Positions 6,256-13,451 of a stretch of 13,451 nt of DNA are shown one piece after another. The stretch covers positions 1 through 13,451 of the forward strand of contig JAEWNX010000214.1 in the NCBI GenBank assembly GCA_023461135.1, written 5' to 3'. The DNA comes from Pseudomonadota bacterium. Its GTDB lineage: Bacteria; Pseudomonadota; Alphaproteobacteria; Caulobacterales; Aquidulcibacteraceae. Made by a program: the position numbers and the translations under genes. Under the pieces are notes generated by a model. It was not told the DNA's origin, searched no databases, and worked only from the letters and a program-made list of their open reading frames with translations. Numbering within the stretch: the first letter of the stretch is position 1; every line of letters starts with the position of its first letter.

Positions 6256-7680
6256 ATGAACGCTGATCTTGCCGCGCTCTTGTATCTCGTCTCCGGGGTG
6301 CTCTTCATCCTGGCGCTGCGCGGTCTTTCCAGTCCCGAGACCAGCCGCCAAGGAAATAGGTTCGGCATGCTCGGCATGGCCATCGCCATCGGCACGACGC
6401 TGTGGCTGGTCGCGCCGGACGGGACGACGTGGATGATCATCGCCGTCGCCATCGCGATCGGCGGCGGCGTCGGTGCGATGATCGCGCGCTCCATCAAGAT
6501 GACGGCGATGCCGCAGCTTGTGGCGGCGTTCCACTCGCTCGTCGGCCTCGCCGCCGTAGCCGTGGCCGCCGCTGCGTTCTACGCGCCAGAAAGCTTCGAT
6601 ATCGCGCTGCCGCTCGGCATCGCCGGCGCTGAGCGCGGCATTAAGATGCAGTCGCTGATCGAGCTCTCGCTCGGCACGGCCATCGGCGCGATCACCTTCA
6701 CCGGCTCCGTGATCGCCTTCGCCAAGCTCAACGGCAACATGAGCGGCGCGCCGATCATTCTGCCTGCGCGCCATCTCCTCAACATCGCCATCGCGCTCGC
6801 CATCGTCGTGCTGATCGTGATGATGATCAACGACGCAGGCCGCACCGATTGGCACTTCTGGGCCATTGCCGGCCTTTCGCTGTTGGTCGGCATCACCCTC
6901 ATCATCCCGATCGGCGGCGCCGACATGCCCGTCGTCGTGTCCATGCTCAACTCGTATTCAGGTTGGGCCGCAGCCGCACTCGGCTTCACGCTGGAGAACG
7001 TGGCGCTGATCATCACCGGCGCGCTGGTCGGCTCATCGGGCGCGATCCTCAGCTACATCATGTGCAAGGCGATGAACCGCAGCTTCATCAGCGTCATCCT
7101 GGGCGGCTTCGGCGCTGCTGACGGGGCGACCGCCGCGGCCGGCGGGGTACAGCGCGCCTACAAGGCCGGCAGCGCGGACGACGCAGCCTTCATCATGAAG
7201 AACGCCTCCAAGGTGATCATTGTGCCGGGCTACGGCATGGCGAGCGCGCAAGCCCAACACAGCGTGCGCGAAATGGCCGACATGCTGAAGAAGGAGGGCG
7301 TCGACGTAAAATACGCCATCCACCCCGTCGCCGGCCGCATGCCCGGGCACATGAACGTGCTGCTGGCTGAAGCTAATGTGCCGTACGACGAAGTGTTCGA
7401 ACTCGAAGACATCAACAACGAGTTCAGCAGCGCGGACGTCGCCTACGTCATCGGCGCCAACGACGTCACCAACCCGATCGCCAAGACCGATCCCAAGAGC
7501 CCCATCTTCGGCATGCCGATCCTCGACGTGGAGAAGGCGAAGACCGTGCTGTTCGTGAAACGCAGCATGGGCGGCGTCGGCTATGCCGGCGTCGACAACG
7601 AACTCTTCTACCGCGACAACACCATGATGCTCTTGGGCGACGCCAAGAAGATGACGGATGAGATCGTGAAGGGGCTGTGA
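6256..7680 (+). CDS. pntB: NAD(P)+ transhydrogenase, subunit beta (membrane + NADP(H)-binding domain III)
   Basis: The 474-residue product is a full-length PntB. The membrane half (about 1-270) has multiple helices, with the key proton-path His in AAFHSLVGLAA (His93) and the conserved DMPVVVSMLNSYSGW at 223-237, including the Asn equivalent to the Escherichia coli beta-Asn222. The C-terminal domain III (about 300-474) binds NADP(H): GYGMASAQAQ at 325-334, HPVAGRMPGHMNVLLAEA at 356-373, ANDVTNP at 401-407 and KRSMGGVGYAGVDN at 435-448, where the KRS triad contacts the 2'-phosphate. Together with PntAA and PntAB it makes NADPH from NADH at the inner membrane. AAGGGG (6245-6250) lies five bases before the ATG and overlaps the upstream stop. 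No key residue appears to be missing. Confidence 0.97.
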   Translation: MNADLAALLYLVSGVLFILALRGLSSPETSRQGNRFGMLGMAIAIGTTLWLVAPDGTTWMIIAVAIAIGGGVGAMIARSIKMTAMPQLVAAFHSLVGLAAVAVAAAAFYAPESFDIALPLGIAGAERGIKMQSLIELSLGTAIGAITFTGSVIAFAKLNGNMSGAPIILPARHLLNIAIALAIVVLIVMMINDAGRTDWHFWAIAGLSLLVGITLIIPIGGADMPVVVSMLNSYSGWAAAALGFTLENVALIITGALVGSSGAILSYIMCKAMNRSFISVILGGFGAADGATAAAGGVQRAYKAGSADDAAFIMKNASKVIIVPGYGMASAQAQHSVREMADMLKKEGVDVKYAIHPVAGRMPGHMNVLLAEANVPYDEVFELEDINNEFSSADVAYVIGANDVTNPIAKTDPKSPIFGMPILDVEKAKTVLFVKRSMGGVGYAGVDNELFYRDNTMMLLGDAKKMTDEIVKGL

Positions 7681-7683
7681 GGT

Positions 7684-7917
7684 ATGCCGACGGTTCTCCG
7701 ATGGAACGGCTACCGCTTCTATTTCTTCTCGAACGAAGGCGCTGAGCCGCCGCATATCCACATCGACAAGGCCGGAAACACGGCCAAGTACTGGCTTCAG
7801 GCCGTCGCGCTGGCGCGCAATGTCGGCTATTCTGCAAAGGAGCTTCGTGAGATCGAGGCCAAGGTCGCCGGAGAGGCGGCTGCGTTCCTGGAGGCATGGC
7901 GTGTCCATTTCGGCTGA
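7684..7917 (+). CDS. DUF4160 family protein
   Basis: The 77-residue product shows the DUF4160 pattern: an N-terminal strand with TVLRWNGYRFYFFSNEG, the signature EPPHIHID at 22-29, TAKYWL at 33-38 and a helical C-terminus with GYSAKELREIE and the closing FLEAWRVHFG. The PPHIH histidines are the most conserved feature and could bind a metal or act in catalysis, but no activity is firmly established that I know of. It starts three bases after the pntB stop, using AAGGGG within the end of pntB (7669-7674), and overlaps the next gene by 17 bases. DUF4160 genes commonly pair with DUF2442 genes, as here, and such pairs have been suggested to be toxin-antitoxin-like. That role is unproven. Confidence 0.88.
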   Translation: MPTVLRWNGYRFYFFSNEGAEPPHIHIDKAGNTAKYWLQAVALARNVGYSAKELREIEAKVAGEAAAFLEAWRVHFG

Positions 7918-8149
7918 GTTGGACGACCGCGTGGCGGATGTTCTCGTGACAGACGATGCGCTCGAAGTTCGCCTGCGCGATGGTCGCAGGATTTCTGCGC
8001 CTCTTTCCTGGTTTCCACGTCTTGTCGCCGCGACGCCGCAGCAGCGCGCGAAGTGGGAAGCTTCTGCCGCGGGACATGGCATTCACTGGCCGGAGATCGA
8101 CGAAGATTTAAGCGTAGCGGGGCTCCTCCGAACCACGGCATTGTCCTAA
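7901..8149 (+). CDS. DUF2442 family protein
   Basis: The 82-residue product matches DUF2442: VADVLVTDDALEVRLRDGRR (11-30), then ISAPLSWFPRLVAATPQQRAKW at 31-52 and the diagnostic GIHWPEIDEDLSVAGLL at 60-76. GTG 7901 is the start because GGAGG (7890-7894) lies six bases before it and the resulting protein begins where the family begins; an ATG further up in frame (7820) would overlap most of the DUF4160 gene. It overlaps the DUF4160 gene by 17 bases, which indicates linked translation. The family is small and possibly DNA- or partner-binding; if the pair is toxin-antitoxin-like, I cannot tell which one would be the toxin. Confidence 0.88.
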   Translation: MSISAELDDRVADVLVTDDALEVRLRDGRRISAPLSWFPRLVAATPQQRAKWEASAAGHGIHWPEIDEDLSVAGLLRTTALS

Positions 8150-8155
8150 ATCGCA

Positions 8156-8560
8156 ATGGCAGCGGAACCAAAAACCCAACGCACCAAAGCCTCTGTCGCC
8201 GCCTACATCGCCGCAGTCGAGGACGACACGCGGCGCACGGACGCAAAGACCATCGACAAAATGCTGCGCGAGATCACCGGCGAGAAGCCGGCCATGTGGG
8301 GTCCGTCCATCATCGGTTACGGCGAGTACGACACGCCGAGCGGCAAGTGGCCGCGCATGGGCTTTTCCCCGCGCAAGGCCAATCTCGTGCTTTACCTCAT
8401 GGATGGCTACGACAAGGAGCCGCTGATGAAGCGGCTCGGCAAGCACAAAACGGGGCGTAGCTGCCTCTACATCAACAAGCTGAGCGATGTTGACGAAGGC
8501 GTGCTGCGCAAGATTGCCGTCAACGGCTGGAACGCCATGGCGAAGAAGTATCCGGAATAG
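8156..8560 (+). CDS. DUF1801 domain protein
   Basis: The 134-residue product belongs to the DUF1801/YdhG-like family: an N-terminal helix with VAAYIAAVEDDTRR, then the core MLREITGEKPAMWGPSIIGYG (36-56), the strand WPRMGFSPRKANLVLYL at 65-81, and a C-terminal SCLYINKLSDVDEGVLRKI segment with a final helix. The family is widespread, cytosolic and without a settled biochemical role. It starts six bases after the DUF2442 stop and lacks an obvious ribosome site, so it may depend on translation of the gene before it. It is the last gene of the plus-strand run, with a hairpin 21 bases after its stop. Confidence 0.87.
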   Translation: MAAEPKTQRTKASVAAYIAAVEDDTRRTDAKTIDKMLREITGEKPAMWGPSIIGYGEYDTPSGKWPRMGFSPRKANLVLYLMDGYDKEPLMKRLGKHKTGRSCLYINKLSDVDEGVLRKIAVNGWNAMAKKYPE

Positions 8561-8574
8561 CGCGGGCTCGGCGC

Positions 8575-8607
8575 AAACAAAAAGGGGAGCGGCGAACCGC
8601 TCCCCTT
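8575..8607 (-). terminator. Intrinsic terminator between convergent units
   Basis: An 11-base perfect stem (8582-8592 with 8597-8607) closes a CGAA tetraloop. Read on the minus strand it is followed by TTTGTTTG, directly continuing two stem T residues, so it has a good T-rich tail and lies 23 bases after the stop of the M13 peptidase gene. On the plus strand the sequence after the stem is only mildly T-containing, but the stem is preceded by A residues and may still help stop transcription from the DUF1801 side. Confidence 0.9.
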
Positions 8608-8630
8608 GATCGTTTCACGCTGTCGCGCGC

Positions 8631-10691
8631 TTACCAGACCGTGACGCGCTGGTCCGGCGCCAGGTAGAGCGCGTCGCCCGGCTGCACGTTGAACGCGGCG
8701 TACCAGGCATCCATGTTTCGCACCGTGCCGTTGCAGCGATAGACCGCCGGCGAGTGGGGGTCCGAGAGGATTTGGTTGCGCAGAGCCGCGTCGCGGATGT
8801 TCTGCCGCCACGCTTGCGCCCAGCCGAGGAAGAAGCGCTGTTCGCCGCTCATTTCGTCGAGCACCGGCGCTGGAGCGCCGTTGAGCGACAGATTGTAGGC
8901 GTGCAGCGCCACTTGCAGCCCGCCATTGTCGCCGATGTTTTCGCCGAGCGTCAGGCGGCCGTTCACGTTGATGCCTTCGAGCGGCGAGAACGCGTCGTAT
9001 TGCGCCACAAGCCGATCGGTGACCGCGGTGAAGGCGGCGACGTCATTGGCGTTCCACCAATCGCGCAGCACGCCGTGTGCATCTGATTTCGCGCCTTGGT
9101 CGTCGAAGCCGTGGCCCATTTCGTGGCCGATCACGCCGCCGATGGCGCCGTAGTTCACCGCCGGGTCCGCGTTCGGGTCGAAGAAGGGCGGCTGCAGGAT
9201 CGCGGCCGGGAACACGATCTCGTTGAACACGGGGTTGTAGTACGCGTTCACCGTTTGCGGCGTCATGAACCACTCGTCCTTGTCGGTCGGGCGGGACAGG
9301 CGCGCGAGATCGAAGTTCCAGTCGAAGATTTGCTGACGCTTGGCGTTGCCGTAGGCGTCGCCGGAACGGACTTCGAGCTCCGAATAATCCTTCCAGCGGT
9401 CCGGATAGCCAATCTTCGGACGGAAGGTGGCGAGCTTTTCGCGCGCAACCACTTTCGTTTCCGCAGACATCCACGTCGAGCTGTCGATACGCTGGCCGTA
9501 GGCCGTGCGCAGGTTCTCGACCAGTGCGAGCATTTGCGCTTTGGCTTCCGCCGGGAAGTGACGCTGCACGTAAATCTGGCCGACTGCTTCGCCAAGCGAG
9601 CCGTTGACGGCTTGCACCGCGCGCTTCCAGCGCTCGCGCTGTTGCGGCTGGCCGTTCAGCGTCTTGCCGTAGAAGTTGAACACTTCGTCGTCGACGTTCT
9701 TCGGCAACACCGCCGCATTGCTGCGGATCAGGTGATAGGAAAGGTACGACTTCCAGGTGTTGACCGGCGTCGCCATGAACAGTTCGGCGAGCGGGCCCAT
9801 GGCCGAAAGTTCGCTGATGACGACTTCCTGCGCCTGGCCCAATCCGGCAGCTTCGAACGCCGCGTCCCACGGGAAGCGCGGCGCCAGCGCGCGCACTTCG
9901 GCGCGTGTCTTCAGGTTGTACGTGCGGCTGCGGTCGCGGCGATCGGCGATCGGCCAGTGCCGTTCGGCGATCTGCGTCTCCAGCGCCATCACCGCTTGCG
10001 CGCGCCGTCCTGCATTGTCGAGGCCGGCCAGCGTCAGCGTGCGCTCGATATGCGCGACGTATTCGCTGCGGATGTTCGGGAATTCGCCGTCGGTGCGCCG
10101 ATAGTATTCGCGCTCAGGCAGGCCGAGTCCCGCATGGCTCATATTGGTGACGTAGCGGTCTGGATTGCGCTCATCGAGACCGACGAACACCGCGATCGGC
10201 GAGTTCACGGCGATGCCGGGCGTCGCGATCAGGCGGATGGTTTCTTCGTGCGTGCGCAGCGCTGCGATCTGCGCCAGCTCGCCCTGCACCGGCGCCATGC
10301 CGGCCGCGTCGATCGCTTCCTGGTTCAGGAATGAATTGTAGTAGTCGGCGATCTTTTGTTGGATCGAGCCGGGCTGGCCGCCGGCCAGTGCGACTTCTTC
10401 GATGATGACGCGCTGATCGGTGTCCGACTTCTCGCGCAGCATGTCGAACGTGCCCCAGCGCGTGCGGTCAGCCGGGATCGGCGTGTTCGCCAGCCACGTG
10501 CCGTTAGCGTAGCGGAAGAAATCGTTCCCCGGCTGCACGTTGAGATCGCGCGCCGCCAGATCGACGCCCCAGGCGCCGATCGCTGCGGGTGCGCGCGCAG
10601 TGGTCGTCGTGGACGAGGTGGCGCCCGTGGCGCAGCCCGCCAAAAGCGCCAGGGACGACGCACCCATGGTGCGACGGGTCAGCATCAACAT
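8631..10691 (-). CDS. M13 family zinc metallopeptidase (neprilysin/PepO-like), lipoprotein
   Basis: The 686-residue product has the full M13 layout: an N-terminal domain starting GNDFFRYANGTW (55-66), NAYYNP at 482-487 for substrate backbone binding, the zinc site HEMGH at 523-527, the third ligand and partner Asp in ENIGD at 584-588, and HSPAVYRCNG at 646-655 with the substrate-binding Arg. It ends VTVW, as family members end in a hydrophobic residue pair. The first 20 residues carry twin arginines (RR at 6-7) and a lipobox LAGC with Cys20, so it is probably exported and lipid-anchored in the periplasm, where it would cut peptides. A Tat route is possible but the twin-arginine motif is imperfect. 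GGAGGG lies nine bases before ATG 10691. It is 23 bases downstream of the RND gene, probably in the same transcript. Confidence 0.95.
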   Translation of the reverse strand: MLMLTRRTMGASSLALLAGCATGATSSTTTTARAPAAIGAWGVDLAARDLNVQPGNDFFRYANGTWLANTPIPADRTRWGTFDMLREKSDTDQRVIIEEVALAGGQPGSIQQKIADYYNSFLNQEAIDAAGMAPVQGELAQIAALRTHEETIRLIATPGIAVNSPIAVFVGLDERNPDRYVTNMSHAGLGLPEREYYRRTDGEFPNIRSEYVAHIERTLTLAGLDNAGRRAQAVMALETQIAERHWPIADRRDRSRTYNLKTRAEVRALAPRFPWDAAFEAAGLGQAQEVVISELSAMGPLAELFMATPVNTWKSYLSYHLIRSNAAVLPKNVDDEVFNFYGKTLNGQPQQRERWKRAVQAVNGSLGEAVGQIYVQRHFPAEAKAQMLALVENLRTAYGQRIDSSTWMSAETKVVAREKLATFRPKIGYPDRWKDYSELEVRSGDAYGNAKRQQIFDWNFDLARLSRPTDKDEWFMTPQTVNAYYNPVFNEIVFPAAILQPPFFDPNADPAVNYGAIGGVIGHEMGHGFDDQGAKSDAHGVLRDWWNANDVAAFTAVTDRLVAQYDAFSPLEGINVNGRLTLGENIGDNGGLQVALHAYNLSLNGAPAPVLDEMSGEQRFFLGWAQAWRQNIRDAALRNQILSDPHSPAVYRCNGTVRNMDAWYAAFNVQPGDALYLAPDQRVTVW

Positions 10692-10714
10692 CTTGGTCTT
10701 CCCTCCGAGTGTTC

Positions 10715-13451
10715 TTATTCGGCCGCAGCCAGTTTGCGGCGTCCCCCATACAGCCGTGCGTAGAACCCGAACAGGCCGGTTGTCACGCGCTTGAGATCGA
10801 TGCCGATCATGTAGAAGGCGGGCGTCAGGATCAAGGTCGCCGGCATGCAGACCAGCACCCCAAACGCCAGGCTGATCACCATCGGCTTCAGGAACTGCAC
10901 GATCGCGGCGTTTTCCAGGATCATCGGCGAGGTGCCGACGAATTCCGTGACCGAGGTCAGGAAGATCTGGCGGAAGCGCGAGATCGAGGCTTCCGTAATG
11001 CCGCGCTCGGCCTTCACCCGCATGATCTGGAAGCCCATGCCCTCCAGCACGTGCGCGCGTTCCCGGTATTCGGAGCTGTCGAAACGCATTTGATCGGACG
11101 TGCGCAGCTCGATCGGGCCCTTCTGGAAGCCGGAATCCGCGCCTTCGAGGATCATCTCTTCGTGCGGCTCGAGATCGGGCGCGATGGCAATGTACTCGAC
11201 CACCTGCCCGTTCGGCAGGGTGATGTCGTGCGGCTCCCAGCCTTCTTCTTCGCCAAGCACAGGCGCGCCTGGCCGCTTCACGCGTAGCGCGAAGTAGCCG
11301 CGGATCTGGTTGCAGCGATCCACCAGCACGACGTTGTCGTTCACGACGACGCCGATGGCGGCGATCACGCCGAGCCAGGAGAAGAGCGCGAAGCTGATGC
11401 CGAACATCAAGTGTCCCAGCAGCGCGCCCACCATCGCGAACGGGATGACGCAGAGGATCATCGCCGGCTGAGCGTAGGAGCGGAAGGTCACCGCCAGCAG
11501 GAAGTAGATGCCTGCGAAGGCGAGCAGCAGGAGCTGCATGAACTGCGCCATGAACTCGGCTTCGCCCTCAGCTTCGCCGATGGCGCGGCGCGAGACCGTG
11601 TTGAAGCGTGCTTCGAACGCAGGCCAGTAATCCTCGTCCAGCGTGCGCATGATGTCCTGACGCGCCTCGCCGTTCACGAGATCGGCCGTGACCAAGATCG
11701 AGCTCATGCGCTGGCGCCGGTCCAGGCCCGTAACGCCCGGCGCGAACTCCCATGTCGCAACGGAGGCGAGCGGCACTTCGCGCCCGTCCGCGGTGCGGAT
11801 GCGGAAGCTGCCAAGGCTTTCCAGCGTGCGCCGATCGTCGCGCGGGTAGCGGACATACACGCGAATGTCGTCACCCTCGCGCGGCAGGCGCTGCACTTCT
11901 TCGCCGAAATAGGCTTGGCGCACCTGGCGCGTCACATCGCCCAGCGTGATGCCGAGCTGCTGCGCGCCCGGCAGCAGCGTGAACTGCAGCTCTTCGTTCG
12001 CTGCGTCCTGGCTGTCGCGCACGCTGGTCACGTCGCTGAACTGCAAGAGCCGCGCTTTGAGATCCTCGACCGCGGATTCCAAGTCCTCCTTGTTCTCGCC
12101 GAGCAAGGCCATCTCGATGCGCGGCGCGCCGGAGCCTGACAGCGAGAAGCTGATCTCGTCGGCATCCGGCACTTCGCCCAGCAATTCCTCCAGACGCTCC
12201 GTCACTTGGCGCGAACGCAATTGCGGGCGCCCTTCCGGCGGCGTGAGGCCGACATACGCCCGGATCGAGTTCTCTTCGATCGATTGGCTCCACGAGCGCA
12301 CGACGCCGCGTGACATCTGCTCGGTGTTGCGGTCCCGCACGGCGACGTCGGCTGTTTCCGCTTCCAGGGCCAGGCGCGCGGCGTCGAGCTGAGCGGCCAC
12401 TTGCTCCATGCGCGAGAAGGGGGTCGTCTGCGGCAGCGTGATGCTTGCGACCATGAAGTCGCCCTCGACCTCCGGCATGAAGGTCTGCTTCACGCGTCCG
12501 GTCGTCATCAGGCCGATCGCCAAGATCATGATGCCCGCGAAGATCGACCAGGTGAGGTAGCGGAAGCGCACGGCAAGCCGAACCAGCGGCGCGTGCAGAT
12601 TGTTGGCCACCCACAGCACCGAGTGCGCGCACTTCTGCTGCAGGATCATCAGGCGGCTGAACAGCGTCTTTCCATCCGGGTTGGGCTTGGTGACGTGCGC
12701 CAGGTGCGCCGGCAGGATGATCAGGCTCTCGATCAGCGAGAACACCAACGTCGACATGACGACGATCGAGATCGCGCGCGTGAACTGGCGCGCGTCGCCT
12801 TCGATCAGCATCCACGGACTGAACGCGATCATAGTGACGAAAACCGAAGCCATCAGCGGCTTCAGAACGAGTTGGGTGGAGAGGATGGCGGCGTCCGCGC
12901 CGGAGTGTCCTTTCTCGGCGCGCTCGTACACCGCCTCGCCGACGATGATGGCGTCGTCGACCATGATGCCGAGCACCAGGAGAAAGCCGAACACGCTCAT
13001 GAAGTTGAGCGACACGTCGACGTACGGGAGGATGAAGAACGAGCCGGCGAAGGCGGTCATCACGCCTAAAGTCGCCCAGAACGCCACCTTCGGGTGCAGC
13101 GTCAGCAACAGCAGCAGGAAGATGAGGAAAAAGCCCTGCGCGGCGTTCTGCAGCAGGATGCCGACGAGCGAATTGTAGTCTTCGGCCTCGTTATAGATCG
13201 TCGTGATCTGCACGCCGGCCGGCGCCTGGGCGCGGTATTCCTCCAGCGCTTCCTCGACCGCCTTGTTGGTCTCCCAGATGTTGAACCGGTCGGCCGTTTG
13301 GATGGTCACCAGCGCCGAGGGCTCGCCGTTCATGCGCGAGTAGAGGTTCACGTCCTGGAAGCCGTCATTGACGGTGGCGACATCGCCCACGCGCACGACG
13401 CCGCCGTCCGGCGTCTGCCGGATAATGATGTTCTCGAAGTCGAGTTCGGTG
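10715..13451 (-). CDS. RND efflux permease (AcrB-like), N-terminus outside window
   Basis: The minus-strand frame is open from the right edge to TAA at 10715-10717, giving about 911 residues; roughly 250-270 N-terminal residues are missing. What remains is the end of the first periplasmic porter half, helices 2-6 with the proton-relay pair VDD (bases 12953-12961), helix 7, the second periplasmic half, and helices 8-12. Such inner-membrane pumps expel drugs, metals or lipids with a periplasmic adaptor and an outer-membrane channel. The sequence is closer to the HAE1/AcrB class than to metal pumps, but the substrate is unknown. Helix 10 contains VVNDNVVLVDRCNQ. The following cytoplasmic loop (bases about 11003-11305) is about 100 residues where AcrB has roughly a dozen; the reading frame is intact and composition matches the rest. 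The adaptor gene would be expected to the right of the window. Confidence 0.94.
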   Translation of the reverse strand, partial: TELDFENIIIRQTPDGGVVRVGDVATVNDGFQDVNLYSRMNGEPSALVTIQTADRFNIWETNKAVEEALEEYRAQAPAGVQITTIYNEAEDYNSLVGILLQNAAQGFFLIFLLLLLTLHPKVAFWATLGVMTAFAGSFFILPYVDVSLNFMSVFGFLLVLGIMVDDAIIVGEAVYERAEKGHSGADAAILSTQLVLKPLMASVFVTMIAFSPWMLIEGDARQFTRAISIVVMSTLVFSLIESLIILPAHLAHVTKPNPDGKTLFSRLMILQQKCAHSVLWVANNLHAPLVRLAVRFRYLTWSIFAGIMILAIGLMTTGRVKQTFMPEVEGDFMVASITLPQTTPFSRMEQVAAQLDAARLALEAETADVAVRDRNTEQMSRGVVRSWSQSIEENSIRAYVGLTPPEGRPQLRSRQVTERLEELLGEVPDADEISFSLSGSGAPRIEMALLGENKEDLESAVEDLKARLLQFSDVTSVRDSQDAANEELQFTLLPGAQQLGITLGDVTRQVRQAYFGEEVQRLPREGDDIRVYVRYPRDDRRTLESLGSFRIRTADGREVPLASVATWEFAPGVTGLDRRQRMSSILVTADLVNGEARQDIMRTLDEDYWPAFEARFNTVSRRAIGEAEGEAEFMAQFMQLLLLAFAGIYFLLAVTFRSYAQPAMILCVIPFAMVGALLGHLMFGISFALFSWLGVIAAIGVVVNDNVVLVDRCNQIRGYFALRVKRPGAPVLGEEEGWEPHDITLPNGQVVEYIAIAPDLEPHEEMILEGADSGFQKGPIELRTSDQMRFDSSEYRERAHVLEGMGFQIMRVKAERGITEASISRFRQIFLTSVTEFVGTSPMILENAAIVQFLKPMVISLAFGVLVCMPATLILTPAFYMIGIDLKRVTTGLFGFYARLYGGRRKLAAAE

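Noticed and set aside
7033..8082. Minus-strand open frame (349 codons) opposite pntB and the DUF4160/DUF2442 genes
   Set aside because: It spans three well-supported plus-strand genes, has a shadow-type composition with many His, Val, Arg and Asp residues, and shows no recognisable domain.
7684..8149. Calling the DUF4160/DUF2442 pair a proven toxin-antitoxin system
   Set aside because: The layout fits, but nothing in the sequence shows toxicity or neutralisation and neither family has a settled activity that I can cite.
9096..10334. Long plus-strand open frame (412 codons) opposite the M13 peptidase gene
   Set aside because: It lies wholly within the complementary strand of a gene with complete family motifs, is very rich in Arg, His, Val and Ala, and has no family signature. 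GC-rich DNA produces such frames opposite real genes.
10715..13396. Start of the RND permease at 13396
   Set aside because: That codon is an internal GTG valine. The frame continues to the window edge with typical RND sequence, so the gene is partial, not short.
1..13451. CRISPR array, tRNA, insertion sequence or phage remnants
   Set aside because: No regularly spaced repeats, tRNA-like folds, terminal inverted repeats or transposase/integrase motifs were seen on either strand.

Overview
The window is GC-rich (high GC at third codon positions, many GCG/GCC/CGC codons) and densely coding, as expected for an alphaproteobacterium. The split transhydrogenase genes (pntAA/pntAB/pntB) preceded by a short aa3-oxidase subunit IV-like gene point the same way. 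The overall style suggests Caulobacterales or a Hyphomonadaceae-like lineage, but that placement is inference. I see no tRNA, rRNA, CRISPR array, insertion sequence or phage gene.

Left edge (1-2101): a long two-domain glycosyltransferase lies on the minus strand. Its N-terminal part is GT2 type and its C-terminal part is GT4 type, and it runs off the left end. It is divergent from a plus-strand metallophosphatase of the protein phosphatase/ApaH fold (2102-2911). The 88-base gap between them holds a 10-bp perfect palindrome.

Centre (2993-8560): a plus-strand run of eleven tightly spaced genes is built around the proton-translocating NAD(P)+ transhydrogenase. The order is subunit IV-like membrane protein, pntAA, NTF2/SnoaL-like protein, small secreted protein, pntAB, three-helix membrane protein, pntB, DUF4160, DUF2442, DUF1801. 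The three Pnt parts look complete and carry their nucleotide-binding and membrane motifs. They are separated by three accessory genes that are not Pnt subunits. A plausible promoter sits just before pntAB. Behind pntB, a coupled DUF4160/DUF2442 pair and a DUF1801 gene complete the run.

Right (8575-13451): two minus-strand genes converge on the pnt run. They are an RND efflux permease (N-terminus outside the window) and, 23 bases downstream, an M13 zinc metallopeptidase with a lipoprotein signal. A strong hairpin with a T-rich tail on the minus strand separates the two convergent units. The RND permease has about 90 extra residues in the cytoplasmic loop between transmembrane helices 10 and 11.

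Taken together this is mostly core metabolism and envelope biology: NADPH supply driven by the proton gradient, efflux, periplasmic proteolysis and glycan synthesis. The best candidates for something not yet described are the accessory genes woven between the pnt genes and the RND loop insertion. I found no clear defence system or mobile element.
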